Notes under the pieces: model-generated | What the model was told of the DNA's origin: nothing | Database searches by the model: none | What the model saw: only the letters and a program-made list of their open reading frames with translations | Position numbers and translations under genes: made by a program | DNA from: Lachnospiraceae bacterium | GTDB taxonomy: Bacteria > Bacillota > Clostridia > Lachnospirales > Lachnospiraceae | DNA: 36,016 nucleotides | Assembly (NCBI GenBank): GCA_024699645.1 | Contig: JAILPE010000056.1 | Span: 1-36,016, forward strand | Direction of reading: 5' to 3' | Shown here: positions 1 through 8,000 of the stretch, piece by piece | How positions within the stretch are numbered: the stretch's first letter is position 1 | Layout: the number at the start of each line of letters is the position of its first letter

Positions 1-321
1 ATATCCTATCTCCACTCTGCGCAGAGAACCGGAATCCGAAGCTATGGCATTGATAGTCTTTTTTAGCGACATGATCGTACTGACGCTTATGGTGGTTGTC
101 GTGAGACCGAAGCAGATCTTTACCGTATCCTCGGTGACAACAATCTTATTTCTGATCTCAAACATAAGCGTAAATACAAGGATCACACCAAACCCGATCA
201 CCAGTATCCAAAAGAGGACCGGGTTAAACTCGTCTTTAAAAAGAAAGAAAAACACTTCACACACTGCGAGAATGAGTGCAACGATCCAAATAAGAATTGC
301 TGATCTGCCTTTAAATGTCAT
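1..321 (-). CDS. PH-domain (YyaB/bPH_4-like) membrane protein, C-terminus cut by window edge
   Basis: The first 107 codons are present; the 3' end lies beyond the window. The protein begins MTFKGRSAILIWIV and has two hydrophobic segments (about residues 6-26 and 34-54) separated by a short charged loop, then a soluble part with alternating beta-like strands. The stretch around residues 95-107 (SDSGSLRRVEIGY) resembles the core of the bacterial PH domain bPH_4 (DUF1200, YyaB-like), in which a conserved SLDRIEI-type strand follows the second beta strand. Function in this family is unknown; membrane-anchored PH folds are thought to be assembly or stress-related scaffolds. The start is supported by AGGAAA seven bases upstream and by a TATAAT at 363-368. 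The family call comes from one short motif and topology, so confidence is moderate. Confidence 0.6.
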   Translation of the reverse strand, partial: MTFKGRSAILIWIVALILAVCEVFFFLFKDEFNPVLFWILVIGFGVILVFTLMFEIRNKIVVTEDTVKICFGLTTTTISVSTIMSLKKTINAIASDSGSLRRVEIGY

Positions 322-362
322 CAAATCACTTTCCTTTCTGTCAGAACTATCATCTTTTTTCT

Positions 363-368
363 ATTATA
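363..368 (-). promoter_or_regulatory. Candidate -10 box of the PH-domain gene
   Basis: The minus strand reads TATAAT about 40 bases upstream of the start codon at 321. No convincing -35 hexamer lies 16-18 bases further upstream (GGTATT at 17 bp), so only the -10 is proposed. The rest of 322-555 holds no gene I can support; a weak AT-rich hairpin lies near 502-520. Confidence 0.35.
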
Positions 369-555
369 CAACATGTCATGGGTTAAATACCAAAGCCTTA
401 TTGTTTTTTATCCACGGCAAAATTGTTGTGGTTTCACGGAATGCTGTAGTAGTCAGCAGAATGACCACATTGATGATCTGTCTAAGAATGAAATATGATT
501 GCAAAGAATAAAATTCTTATTTTTCCAAGCTCCTTCTCCATTAAAAACAACCTTC

Positions 556-2598
556 TTACATTACCATATTTCCAACATTATCACCGTCGACAACACTTGC
601 ACGGCAAAGGATTGTATCCGAAGGAAGTGCTTCATCGGTAACTATATTGTTGTAGAGGTATACTATAGGATCATGGCCCTGTCCGAACGCATCCTGTCCG
701 ACTGCGGCAAGGATCGCGCCCTTCTTGATGTATTCGAAGATCGCGGGAGTATGATCAAATCCGACCGCTTTAACCCTGCTTTGAACACCGGCATCCATGA
801 TAGCCTTTGCAGCCGAATCAAGATATCCGCTGATAACGTATATAACCTGTGCGTCGGGGTACTCGCGTATTGCATTCATTGTCTTCTGATATACATCTTC
901 CCCGCTGTCGCCGATCGAAACCTTTCCGATTATGTTGATCCCGCGATATGCCCCGATAGCTTCAAGGAAAGCCTCGGATCTGATACGGTTGCTTCCGATC
1001 GTCATATCACTTTCAAGTACAAGAACATTTCCACGTCTATCAAGGTAATCAGCCGTTACCTTAGCTGCACTGCATGCCTGATCCGCATTGTCGGGTGCGT
1101 AAAGAGCAAGTCTCTTAACTCTTGAAGAGCATTCGCAGTTATATGAAATGATCTTAACTCCGGCATTCTCAGCTCTGACAAGTGCGGGTACTATCGAATC
1201 TATGAAGCCCGGGAATGTGATTCCGTCAAGACCTTCATCAACAAGCTTGTTGATCTTCTTTGCAAGGTCTTCGCCCCATCCGTCGTAAGGAACTATGCCC
1301 TCGTAAATGATCTCGGCCTGAAGTTCGGACATCTCGGTGATCGCGTAGTTGACACCACGTCTTACACCGTACCAGAAATCGTTATCCAGCATACTGATCG
1401 CAAGTATTCTGACTTTCTTACCGCTGATCGGACGTGTCTTGGTGGGAATGACCGCAGTATTGAATCCTCCGAGAAGTCTCTGAATACCCTTAAGCATGCC
1501 ACCGAGTTCACCCGCATAACCATCGATCATTCTCGACTGCTCGGAAACCTTGTTGGATTCGCCTGCTATATTCTCTGTTCTCTCACTGATAACCTCTGAT
1601 GTCTTATAAAGCTTCTGAGCCATCGTACGTGAATCCTCTGAATTATCGGCAACGATCTCAAACTTGGCCATGATCTCTTCCATCTTGGCCTGAATATCCT
1701 GATTCTGCTCATTGATCGTCTTAAACGAAGAATTGACAAGTTCGAATGTCCCCTGGCTCCTGTCGTATGTATCCGAGCAATTCTTTATGCTCTCGTTAAC
1801 CTGCTTTGAACTCTCCACTATCTCTCCGAGGATGGAAGTGATCGAATCCATACCTTCCTTCGTCTTAACGGACATCTCGTTCATCTGTCCGGCAACAACC
1901 GCGAAACCACGTCCGACTTCACCCGCACGCGCAGCCTCTATCGACGCATTAAGAGCAAGAAGGATAAGCTGTTCATTAATGTCTATGATGAAATCGCCGA
2001 TCTCGCTGATCTTCGCGATCTCCTGGTTAAATTCAAGAAGTATCGAATCTATACGTGAAAGGTTGTCAGACATAACGCTCATGTCGTTTTTGTAACTGTC
2101 AAGTCGCTGCAAACCTTCCTGGCTGTTGCCCGTAACCTGTGAGAGCGTGCCTTCAACAAGTGCGATAGCCGCATTGATCTCCTGCATTCTTGCATTACTC
2201 GACTCAATTAGTTCGAGGTTGTTTTTTACGATCTCAAACTGTTCGGAAGTTTTCTCGGCAACCTGAGCGGCTCCCGTAGCTATAGCTTCGTTTCCTTCGT
2301 TGTTTGCATTTGCACTCTCGGAAAGCTTATTTACCGCATCATTAAGAGTAACCACGTTGTTTTTTGTGGATTCGATGAAAGTCAGGAGGTTGTTTTTAAT
2401 GGAATTAAACGCGCCGGCGACAATGCCGTTGGAACCCTTTTCATTACGTAGCTTAATATCGTCAACACCGAGTTGACCGCTTGCGATATCAGAAGCTTTA
2501 TCGATGATCTTTTTCTGAGAACTGCGTTCACGAAGTAATAAAATTATCAGAAAAACAATTATTAATAATTCGCACCCCGATACAATTATCCACGCCAT
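556..2598 (-). CDS. Methyl-accepting chemotaxis protein with C-terminal periplasmic-binding-protein domain
   Basis: Predicted 680-aa chemoreceptor. One N-terminal membrane segment (about residues 3-23, MAWIIVSGCELLIIVFLIIL) is followed by a HAMP-like stretch and a long coiled-coil signalling domain (about 80-385). The hairpin tip is recognisable: LLALNASIEAARAGEVGRGF, the part that contacts CheA/CheW in MCPs. From about residue 395 the sequence becomes a LacI/RbsB-type sugar-binding fold (Peripla_BP_4): KVRILAISMLDNDFW, then GWGEDLAKKINKLVDEGLDGI and later VKAVGFDHTPAIFEYI. Because there is only one membrane segment, the binding domain should sit on the same side as the signalling domain, that is, in the cytoplasm. 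The start was set at ATG 2598, with AGGAGG nine bases upstream (2608-2613); an in-frame start 11 codons earlier has no such site. The ligand is unknown, probably a sugar or related small molecule. Confidence 0.88.
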   Translation of the reverse strand: MAWIIVSGCELLIIVFLIILLLRERSSQKKIIDKASDIASGQLGVDDIKLRNEKGSNGIVAGAFNSIKNNLLTFIESTKNNVVTLNDAVNKLSESANANNEGNEAIATGAAQVAEKTSEQFEIVKNNLELIESSNARMQEINAAIALVEGTLSQVTGNSQEGLQRLDSYKNDMSVMSDNLSRIDSILLEFNQEIAKISEIGDFIIDINEQLILLALNASIEAARAGEVGRGFAVVAGQMNEMSVKTKEGMDSITSILGEIVESSKQVNESIKNCSDTYDRSQGTFELVNSSFKTINEQNQDIQAKMEEIMAKFEIVADNSEDSRTMAQKLYKTSEVISERTENIAGESNKVSEQSRMIDGYAGELGGMLKGIQRLLGGFNTAVIPTKTRPISGKKVRILAISMLDNDFWYGVRRGVNYAITEMSELQAEIIYEGIVPYDGWGEDLAKKINKLVDEGLDGITFPGFIDSIVPALVRAENAGVKIISYNCECSSRVKRLALYAPDNADQACSAAKVTADYLDRRGNVLVLESDMTIGSNRIRSEAFLEAIGAYRGINIIGKVSIGDSGEDVYQKTMNAIREYPDAQVIYVISGYLDSAAKAIMDAGVQSRVKAVGFDHTPAIFEYIKKGAILAAVGQDAFGQGHDPIVYLYNNIVTDEALPSDTILCRASVVDGDNVGNMVM

Positions 2599-2632
2599 AG
2601 ATACATACCTCCTATGATAAATTGTTAACACA

Positions 2633-2661
2633 ATTATATCTCATTTTGCTTAATTGGTCAA
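2633..2661 (-). promoter_or_regulatory. Sigma-A promoter of the chemoreceptor gene
   Basis: On the minus strand TTGACC (2656-2661) is followed after 17 bases by TATAAT (2633-2638), about 35 bases upstream of the ATG at 2598. This is a near-consensus vegetative promoter, so the chemoreceptor is probably its own transcription unit. Confidence 0.75.
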
Positions 2662-2681
2662 CAAAGCAAGGGGTTTGACAG

Positions 2682-2730
2682 AAAAAAATACATCTCAGAC
2701 AAATATAATTATTATCCGAGATGTATTTTT
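2682..2730 (-). terminator. Rho-independent terminator of the MORN-repeat protein gene
   Basis: A perfect 13-bp inverted repeat (2684-2696 with 2718-2730, arm AAAAATACATCTC) flanks a 21-base loop and is followed on the minus strand by a T-run. It separates the MORN protein gene from the chemoreceptor promoter. The arms are AT-rich with T-runs on both sides, so it could act in both directions. Confidence 0.75.
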
Positions 2731-2867
2731 ATTTACGCCTTTTAATTATCATTGTTAATGCAAATGCGTGTATGGTGCAACAATTTTACAACCTTATTTA
2801 CATTACTTTTTCGATGTTGTTTTTTTGTGCGTTACCGATCCGTTTTACATATTTTGTGTTCTTCGTT

Positions 2868-4760
2868 TTACTTTACTTTTTTCACGGAATAAGCGTATGC
2901 CATAACAACGGGGATTTTCTCTTCCCCTGCTTCCTGCTCTATTATTACCGAAGGGGTAACATAGGCGGTGATAATGTCACCTTCTTTATATGACTTCTTT
3001 CCGTCAATGATCATTGAGAATACCGTGTCTTCAACCTTCGCCATTATCTCGGTGAAGTATTGTCCTCCATAATACTCATCTGCAGAAACCAGAAGTACTT
3101 CCGTATTTTCAAGCTTGATAACATCTTCATTAAATGCGGATATATCCCCAAGCATCCTTTCAACGCTTGTTTCCGAAGCCATTTTTTTGATCTCTTTCTT
3201 TGAATGAGTCTTTATATCTTCGATCGCAAAATACATTTTTACGTAATCAGGACTTACGGTGTCCGCATCGACGGTGATCCCTTTGAGAGATGCTAAGGTG
3301 AGCATATAGATATCTGACGTGTTTTTGAAGGTCTCCCCGGTTTTTTCATCCACGTGATTTACATCCGTCACCTCATTGTTAAATATTACTACCTGTGAAA
3401 GCACATCATTATCCGTTACGTGACCGATCTCCATATTCCACTGTTGAGTGATCTCGTTTGTTTCATCATCGAAGCTCAAAAGGGAAACCGTACTTTCAAT
3501 AAGCTTGCCTTTTTTGTACAAAGCGCTCATTTGCTCATTTAAAGAGCTTGAAAAGCCGTAGTATGCGCCTTCAAGCGGTTGATCTGCATAAAAATTGCCA
3601 ATGAGGCCTACTTTATTGCCATTCACCTTATATGATAACGTTCCAAATCCGTTCGGCTTTCCATCCACGATCGGGCCGCTGAATGTTCCGCTGACATCCG
3701 TGTATTTCTTATCACTATACCTGTATAAATTAACCGTCAGGTTGGTCTTGGAAGACTTTGTAGGTTTTCTTACCAGCCATCCGACAATTCCTCGATCAGA
3801 AAAGCCCTCACTTACCATGAATTCGCTCATGCCGTAAGACACAAAGTAAAGATCCACCACTTTTCCGAATTCAAATTTTACCGTATCGATATCAGCAAAC
3901 AATGATACAAAGCGGTTGCCTTGCTGAAAAGTAACACGCTCCAGATAGATTGTATCATTTCCATCTTCATCCATAGAGGAATAAAGAACTTTTCCTGCCA
4001 TTACCACATTTTCGAGTCTGATCAGTTTGCCTTCATACTTTTCCGAACTGTTCTCCAGCGTTTCAAGTGATACGGCTTTTGCTTTTTTCTTCAACTTCGA
4101 CTTTGATGCGAGCCGCATCTTCTCGGTATTGATAACATTACCGTCACTTAGATCTACTTCTGTCCCATATGCACCCGGTTGCAATACATTGTTGTAATAG
4201 AGGACATCAAAATTATCCGTGTATACATTTCCGTTCTCATCAACATGAAAAGTTTCTTTAAATCCCGTATGATAATTTGCCATTACAAAATAACCGTTTC
4301 CGGATTTTATACCATAATAACTTTGCCATTCACGATCTCTCTCATATTTGGCATAAAAATTCTTTACAACTCCGTTTGTATAACTAATTACCATCTCAGT
4401 AGGATAATAAGCTTCCTCATTTTCCGGAATATCAAATTTAAACACATGCTTTCCGTCCGGCACACCGGCCTTAAAAGAACCGCTTACTGTATATTTGTTG
4501 CCGGAAGGGCCCTCCAGGAAGAATGTTCCTTCCCCGTTGGGGAGGCCGTTTTTTATCTCACCTTCATATATTCCTGTTCTTTCTACATACTGATAAGTAG
4601 CGCAATCAAAGATCGTCACGGTAAACTCGTTCTTCTTTGCATCCAAAGCTTTTGCCGCATTTGTATCCGATGCCGATACATTTCTCGGCGAAAATGCAAA
4701 CAGAATCAACGTCATGACCACCGCAAAAGCGATCGGTATAGTCTTTGCTATTCTTTTCAT
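2868..4760 (-). CDS. Secreted MORN-repeat protein with OB-like segments
   Basis: Predicted 630-aa exported protein. A signal peptide is evident (MKRIAKTIP, hydrophobic core to about residue 24, likely cleavage after NVSA). Two MORN-like glycine-rich blocks are visible: YEGEIKNGLPNGEGTFFLEG near residue 65 and FSGPIVDGKPNGFGTLSY near 365. Each is followed by a beta-rich segment beginning like an OB fold (KLIRLENVVMAGKVLYSSM; VIKLENTEVLLVSADEYY, with FGKVVDLYFV and EGDIITAYV as later strands). MORN repeats usually bind surfaces or lipids; the substrate here is unknown. The start at 4760 has AAGGTG six bases upstream; an ATG eight codons earlier lacks one. There are no catalytic motifs I recognise. 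It is monocistronic, between its own promoter and a strong terminator. Confidence 0.75.
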   Translation of the reverse strand: MKRIAKTIPIAFAVVMTLILFAFSPRNVSASDTNAAKALDAKKNEFTVTIFDCATYQYVERTGIYEGEIKNGLPNGEGTFFLEGPSGNKYTVSGSFKAGVPDGKHVFKFDIPENEEAYYPTEMVISYTNGVVKNFYAKYERDREWQSYYGIKSGNGYFVMANYHTGFKETFHVDENGNVYTDNFDVLYYNNVLQPGAYGTEVDLSDGNVINTEKMRLASKSKLKKKAKAVSLETLENSSEKYEGKLIRLENVVMAGKVLYSSMDEDGNDTIYLERVTFQQGNRFVSLFADIDTVKFEFGKVVDLYFVSYGMSEFMVSEGFSDRGIVGWLVRKPTKSSKTNLTVNLYRYSDKKYTDVSGTFSGPIVDGKPNGFGTLSYKVNGNKVGLIGNFYADQPLEGAYYGFSSSLNEQMSALYKKGKLIESTVSLLSFDDETNEITQQWNMEIGHVTDNDVLSQVVIFNNEVTDVNHVDEKTGETFKNTSDIYMLTLASLKGITVDADTVSPDYVKMYFAIEDIKTHSKKEIKKMASETSVERMLGDISAFNEDVIKLENTEVLLVSADEYYGGQYFTEIMAKVEDTVFSMIIDGKKSYKEGDIITAYVTPSVIIEQEAGEEKIPVVMAYAYSVKKVK

Positions 4761-4861
4761 ATCATTCACCTTTCTGTCTTGCAATCACGGTTTGGTGATT
4801 TGTCCGTCATTGCTACGCTTTTTGTGATATATGCTGTCCGGTTTGTTCCAGCATCAACAAT

Positions 4862-4890
4862 ATTATACTCATTATCACACATATTAGCAA
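4862..4890 (-). promoter_or_regulatory. Sigma-A promoter of the MORN-repeat protein gene
   Basis: The minus strand has TTGCTA (4885-4890), a 17-base spacer and TATAAT (4862-4867), about 100 bases upstream of the start at 4760. It leaves a roughly 95-base 5' untranslated region in which I see no recognisable riboswitch. Confidence 0.65.
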
Positions 4891-4986
4891 TCGTGTTTTT
4901 GATTTTCCTTAATTCATGGTCTTATTTCTTTTTCTTTCTTCAAAACGTCACTTCATACCAGAACCGGTGATCGGTGATTCTTTCCG

Positions 4987-6057
4987 TCAACTCACTGTCT
5001 TTCCAAAAATAAACCTCTGCTTAACAGACAATGAATTGCCGCACGTCTCAACTACAGCATGACATCCGCACACAAGCGGCATCATCCGTTCCGTATGTCC
5101 TATATCAAGATCCATGAGTATCGGAACTCTCATTTCTGCGAGTATCCCCGTAACCGCATTGTACTGATTCATTCCGAGGCAGTCCTCACCGTAGTGGAGC
5201 GGGCGACCCACAAGAAATCCCTTTGCTCCTTCAAACCAGCCGTTTTCACGAAGCTGCCAGATTGCTCTTCTTATGGCCATGGGATTAAGATCACACGCCT
5301 CAAAGAACCATACTATACCCTCATCCTTATAGCGCTTTATAAATTTATCTGTACCGGCATAGGGGGTTCCTGCAAGTATCTGAAGGCAGTCAAGACATCC
5401 TCCGATGAGTCTGCCTTCAAATCCGGCATTTTTCCCTTCGGGTGACAGATCGTCCTCAGATGCTCCCGGCAAAAACACCTTCATGCCAAAAGGTTCCGTG
5501 AGATTCGCAGGCGCAAAAGGGTCATCGCTCTCAATCCCTTCTTTTTCCCAGAAATCACGATTGGTAACAGTATCCCGCTCGCCTTTCATTATCTCAAGCA
5601 TCTCACGTGCATGACGGGCAAACGGATCAGCCCAAAAATGTGCTGCGTTCGGTCCGTATATGCCTGCCGTATCACACTGCGTTGCAAGCGGAAGCAAAAG
5701 GTTTGTGTTATCGGAATATCCCGCAAACCACTTAGGCTCCGCTGCCGCCAGCTTTTCAAAATCCACAAACCTCAGATCCTCACACATCGTCTCTCCGCCG
5801 CCCGCAGAGATCACTGCATCAACGTTACGTTTCGTAAAGAAGTCCATGATCTCAGCGCCGCAAGCTTCGGGCGTATTGCTCTTTCCGAGTCCCTCTCCCA
5901 AATAAGCGTTGGGTCCGACTTCCACCTTATACCCGGCCTTTTTGAGATTATCTATCGAACGGTCAAGCCTGTCCTTGTAGGGACTTCCCACAGCTCCGAA
6001 TGAGGGTGCGATGATACCGATTGTATCACCTTTTTTTATATATTTCGGAAATCTCAT
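4987..6057 (-). CDS. LD-carboxypeptidase (peptidase family S66, MccF/LdcA-like)
   Basis: The 356-aa length fits family S66, which removes the terminal D-residue from murein tetrapeptides (LdcA) or hydrolyses microcin-type acyl-nucleotides (MccF). The family fold starts with KKGDTIGIIAPSF. The nucleophile serine is in GYSDNTNLL (about residue 115), and the Glu/His pair is likely in WFFEACD and DIGHT. There is no signal peptide, so it acts in the cytoplasm. The ATG has AAGGAG nine bases upstream. It is the last gene of a probable HAD phosphatase/small ORF/LD-carboxypeptidase unit. I cannot tell murein recycling from peptide-antibiotic self-immunity; an insertion with FGMKVFLPGASEDD and the overall spacing look closer to MccF-like members than to E. 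coli LdcA. Confidence 0.85.
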   Translation of the reverse strand: MRFPKYIKKGDTIGIIAPSFGAVGSPYKDRLDRSIDNLKKAGYKVEVGPNAYLGEGLGKSNTPEACGAEIMDFFTKRNVDAVISAGGGETMCEDLRFVDFEKLAAAEPKWFAGYSDNTNLLLPLATQCDTAGIYGPNAAHFWADPFARHAREMLEIMKGERDTVTNRDFWEKEGIESDDPFAPANLTEPFGMKVFLPGASEDDLSPEGKNAGFEGRLIGGCLDCLQILAGTPYAGTDKFIKRYKDEGIVWFFEACDLNPMAIRRAIWQLRENGWFEGAKGFLVGRPLHYGEDCLGMNQYNAVTGILAEMRVPILMDLDIGHTERMMPLVCGCHAVVETCGNSLSVKQRFIFGKTVS

Positions 6058-6073
6058 GTTGTATCTCCTTGTA

Positions 6074-6235
6074 CTACAAATTTGAATTTTTTATTATTTC
6101 AGCCGTAAAGCTTATGCCGCTATACTTCCTCACACCGGCGGCTTTCTTCTTCGCCGGATACCCAACCACCATAGCCTGTGATGTGCTCGTCATTTCATTC
6201 TTCGTCAGGTAACCGACGGCTTCCCTGTTTATCAC
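6074..6235 (-). CDS. Possible 53-aa small protein between HAD phosphatase and LD-carboxypeptidase
   Basis: An open frame starting at GTG (6233-6235) with GGAG seven bases upstream fills almost the whole gap between two genes and stops 16 bases before the carboxypeptidase start. The predicted peptide includes AMVVGYPAKKKAAGV and ends AEIIKNSNL. It is basic in the middle and has no signal peptide or membrane segment. I do not recognise it. Snug packing and good codon appearance favour a real gene; the small size, the GTG start and the lack of a known family argue against. It could equally be untranslated operon spacer. Confidence 0.3.
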   Translation of the reverse strand: MINREAVGYLTKNEMTSTSQAMVVGYPAKKKAAGVRKYSGISFTAEIIKNSNL

Positions 6236-6239
6236 TTCA

Positions 6240-6887
6240 TCACTCCGTGAGATATTCAAGTACTTCCCTGAGATCCTTCATCACCTTGTGGCAGAGGGGT
6301 TTTATCTCGTCGTCAGGTTGTACAAGGTCTGGAACCATTATGGGAAGCATGCCGCCTGCATGCGCTGCTCTGATCCCGTTATATGAATCTTCAATAACAT
6401 ATGTTTCGGACGGAACCGCCCCAAGCTTCGAGCATGCCAGCAGGAACACTTCGGGATCGGGTTTGCTCTTCTTAAACATTCCTCCTCCGATCACCTCATC
6501 GAAATACTCAATAAGGTGCGTCTCGGTAAGCTGTCTTCTGACCCTGTCTATATTTGTCGACGATGCAAGCGCCAGCCTGTATCCTGAATTTTTAAGCCCC
6601 TTAAGGCATTCCGCCGCATATGGCTTAACGGGCATTCCGTCCCTTTCCGCTTTTTCGTCAAAGCGGTCGAGCGTAGCCTGCCTGAACCATGCTCCGTCAA
6701 AATCCTCACCGTACTTATTCTTGAGAAGTCTTATACATGCGTCTTCCGTTCTGCCTATTGTTTTAAAGAAGACATCGTCTATTTCCTTGAGTTCGTTTTC
6801 GTCTGCTATCTCGTACCAGCATTTATGATCGAGAGCCTCCGAATCAAGGAGTACCCCGTCCATATCAAATATAACTGTTTTCTGCAT
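6240..6887 (-). CDS. HAD-superfamily phosphatase (beta-phosphoglucomutase-like)
   Basis: A 215-aa subfamily IA HAD hydrolase. Motif I, DMDGVLLDSE, starts near residue 8 and holds the nucleophile Asp and the acid/base Asp. Motif II is ASST (about 108); motif III is the lysine in KKSKPDPEVF; motif IV is VIEDSYNGIRAA, whose acidic pair binds magnesium. A helical cap lies between motifs I and II. The likely reaction is hydrolysis of a small sugar phosphate or similar metabolite; a mutase activity cannot be excluded from sequence. The ATG at 6887 has AGAGGA five bases upstream; an upstream in-frame codon would add nine residues (MRLTKKEEK) without a site. It lies directly upstream of a possible small ORF and the LD-carboxypeptidase. 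Confidence 0.85.
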   Translation of the reverse strand: MQKTVIFDMDGVLLDSEALDHKCWYEIADENELKEIDDVFFKTIGRTEDACIRLLKNKYGEDFDGAWFRQATLDRFDEKAERDGMPVKPYAAECLKGLKNSGYRLALASSTNIDRVRRQLTETHLIEYFDEVIGGGMFKKSKPDPEVFLLACSKLGAVPSETYVIEDSYNGIRAAHAGGMLPIMVPDLVQPDDEIKPLCHKVMKDLREVLEYLTE

Positions 6888-6913
6888 TTTTTCCTCTTTC
6901 TTCGTAAGCCGCA

Positions 6914-7081
6914 CTATTTATCAAAAACATTACATGAAGGCATTACGATCCTGTTCTTGTCGGCCGCGATTGAAGTGCTGATCCCCTCCAATAGCGGGTC
7001 GTACGTTCTTTCGGATTTTTCATAATCATTATAGCGGTTGAGCATATAGTACAGACAGCTTGTCTTCCATGTCTCGATTAT
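6914..7081 (-). pseudogene. Possible C-terminal remnant of a lost gene
   Basis: The minus strand keeps an open frame of 55 codons ending in TAG at 6914-6916, with protein-like composition (for example CLYYMLNRYNDYEKSER and EGISTSIAADKNRIVMPS). It has no usable start: the frame is closed by TAA at 7082-7084, and its only internal ATG (7043-7045) has no ribosome binding site. The fragment begins about 50 bases after rlmH ends, which fits a 3' gene end left by a deletion. I do not recognise the family. A chance open frame is the alternative. Confidence 0.3.
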
Positions 7082-7130
7082 TTACCGACCGTGGTTTAAA
7101 TATCGAACCTATCGGACCTTATCCGAAAGA

Positions 7131-7610
7131 TTACTTGTGATACGGTTCATTTCGCATGATCCTGAATGCCCTGTAGATCTGCTCGAGCAGGATCACACGC
7201 ATCAGCTGGTGCGGGAAGGTCATATCCGAGAACGACAAAAGCATGTCTGCTCTTTTAAGTATCTCCTTATCAAGTCCGAGCGAACCTCCGATAACAAATG
7301 TAACATCGCTCTTCCCGGTAACTCCGAGTTCTTCGATCTTTTTCGAGAATTTCACCGAATCCATCTTCTTGCCTTCGATCGCGAGCGCGATCACATACGA
7401 ATCAACGCCTATGTGCCGTAAGAGGCGTCCCCCTTCAGCCGCCTTTACTATATCCTCCATTCGGGTACTTTCCGAACCCGATGCCGGCTCATCGTCGACT
7501 TCTGCGATCTCAAGCCTGCAGTACTTTGACAGGCGTTTCGAATACTCTTCGATGGCCTTGACATAGAAGTTTTCTTTTATTTTTCCGACAGTCAATATTT
7601 TTATATGCAT
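7131..7610 (-). CDS. rlmH: 23S rRNA (pseudouridine-1915-N3)-methyltransferase RlmH
   Basis: The 159-aa length is exactly that of the RlmH (YbeA/SPOUT) family. The enzyme uses SAM to methylate pseudouridine 1915 in helix 69 of 23S rRNA on the assembled 70S ribosome. Family landmarks are the N-terminus MHIKILTVGKIKENFY, the SAM-binding knot loop FVIGGSLGLDKEIL near residue 105, and the C-terminal FPHQLMRVILLEQIYRAFRI ending in EPYHK. A homodimer in the cytoplasm is expected. The ATG has AGAGGC close upstream. It stands alone between a gene remnant and a 390-base gene-free stretch. Confidence 0.97.
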   Translation of the reverse strand: MHIKILTVGKIKENFYVKAIEEYSKRLSKYCRLEIAEVDDEPASGSESTRMEDIVKAAEGGRLLRHIGVDSYVIALAIEGKKMDSVKFSKKIEELGVTGKSDVTFVIGGSLGLDKEILKRADMLLSFSDMTFPHQLMRVILLEQIYRAFRIMRNEPYHK

Positions 7611-8000
7611 AGCGCCTCTATATTTTATTGCATTCTACTCACACATGTTTAATAGTATTCTATATGCAAGCATGTAATAATCATCGATAAAAATACACGA
7701 TTCAGAAAGCCGTTTGTATGCTAACAGCGTTCAATACCCCCATTTTTTCACTGTTTGTGTCAAATAATAAAATAAAGTTCACGAATTATTACCAAACAGC
7801 TAATAACGAATTCACAAAATGTTTATAAAAAAGTCACAACTTATTTCAAAAAGTATGTTATTATGTGTTTCAGAAAGTGTCAAACACTTTCTACTCCCAC
7901 CCTATTATACGCAACAGGTAACATTTAGTCCTTTGTTGATTGTTACTGACGAAAAAGCAGTCTCACCCGGCTGCTTTTTCGTTTTGTATATGATATTTAT
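7611..8000. other. AT-rich gene-free stretch with a hairpin and a bidirectional terminator
   Basis: About 390 bases without a gene I can support. It holds a perfect 9-bp hairpin (7872-7880 with 7884-7892, arm AGAAAGTGT, loop CAA) and the terminator at 7950-7981. The rlmH promoter must lie here, but no clean -35/-10 pair was found. A 61-codon plus-strand open frame (7819-8004) runs through the terminator and looks like chance. The hairpin and terminator lie 70 bases apart in plus orientation, so a short plus-strand RNA is conceivable. Confidence 0.5.
7950..7981. terminator. Terminator downstream of alr (bidirectional)
   Basis: An 11-bp perfect stem (CGAAAAAGCAG, 7950-7960, with 7971-7981) closes a 10-base loop. 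Because the arms hold A5/T5 runs and TTTTG follows on the plus strand, it should work in both directions. It ends the alr transcript about 20 bases after the stop codon. Confidence 0.85.

Noticed and set aside
4179-4970. 263-codon plus-strand open frame across the MORN gene start
   Set aside because: It runs antisense through the signal peptide and promoter of the MORN gene and shows no protein-family features.
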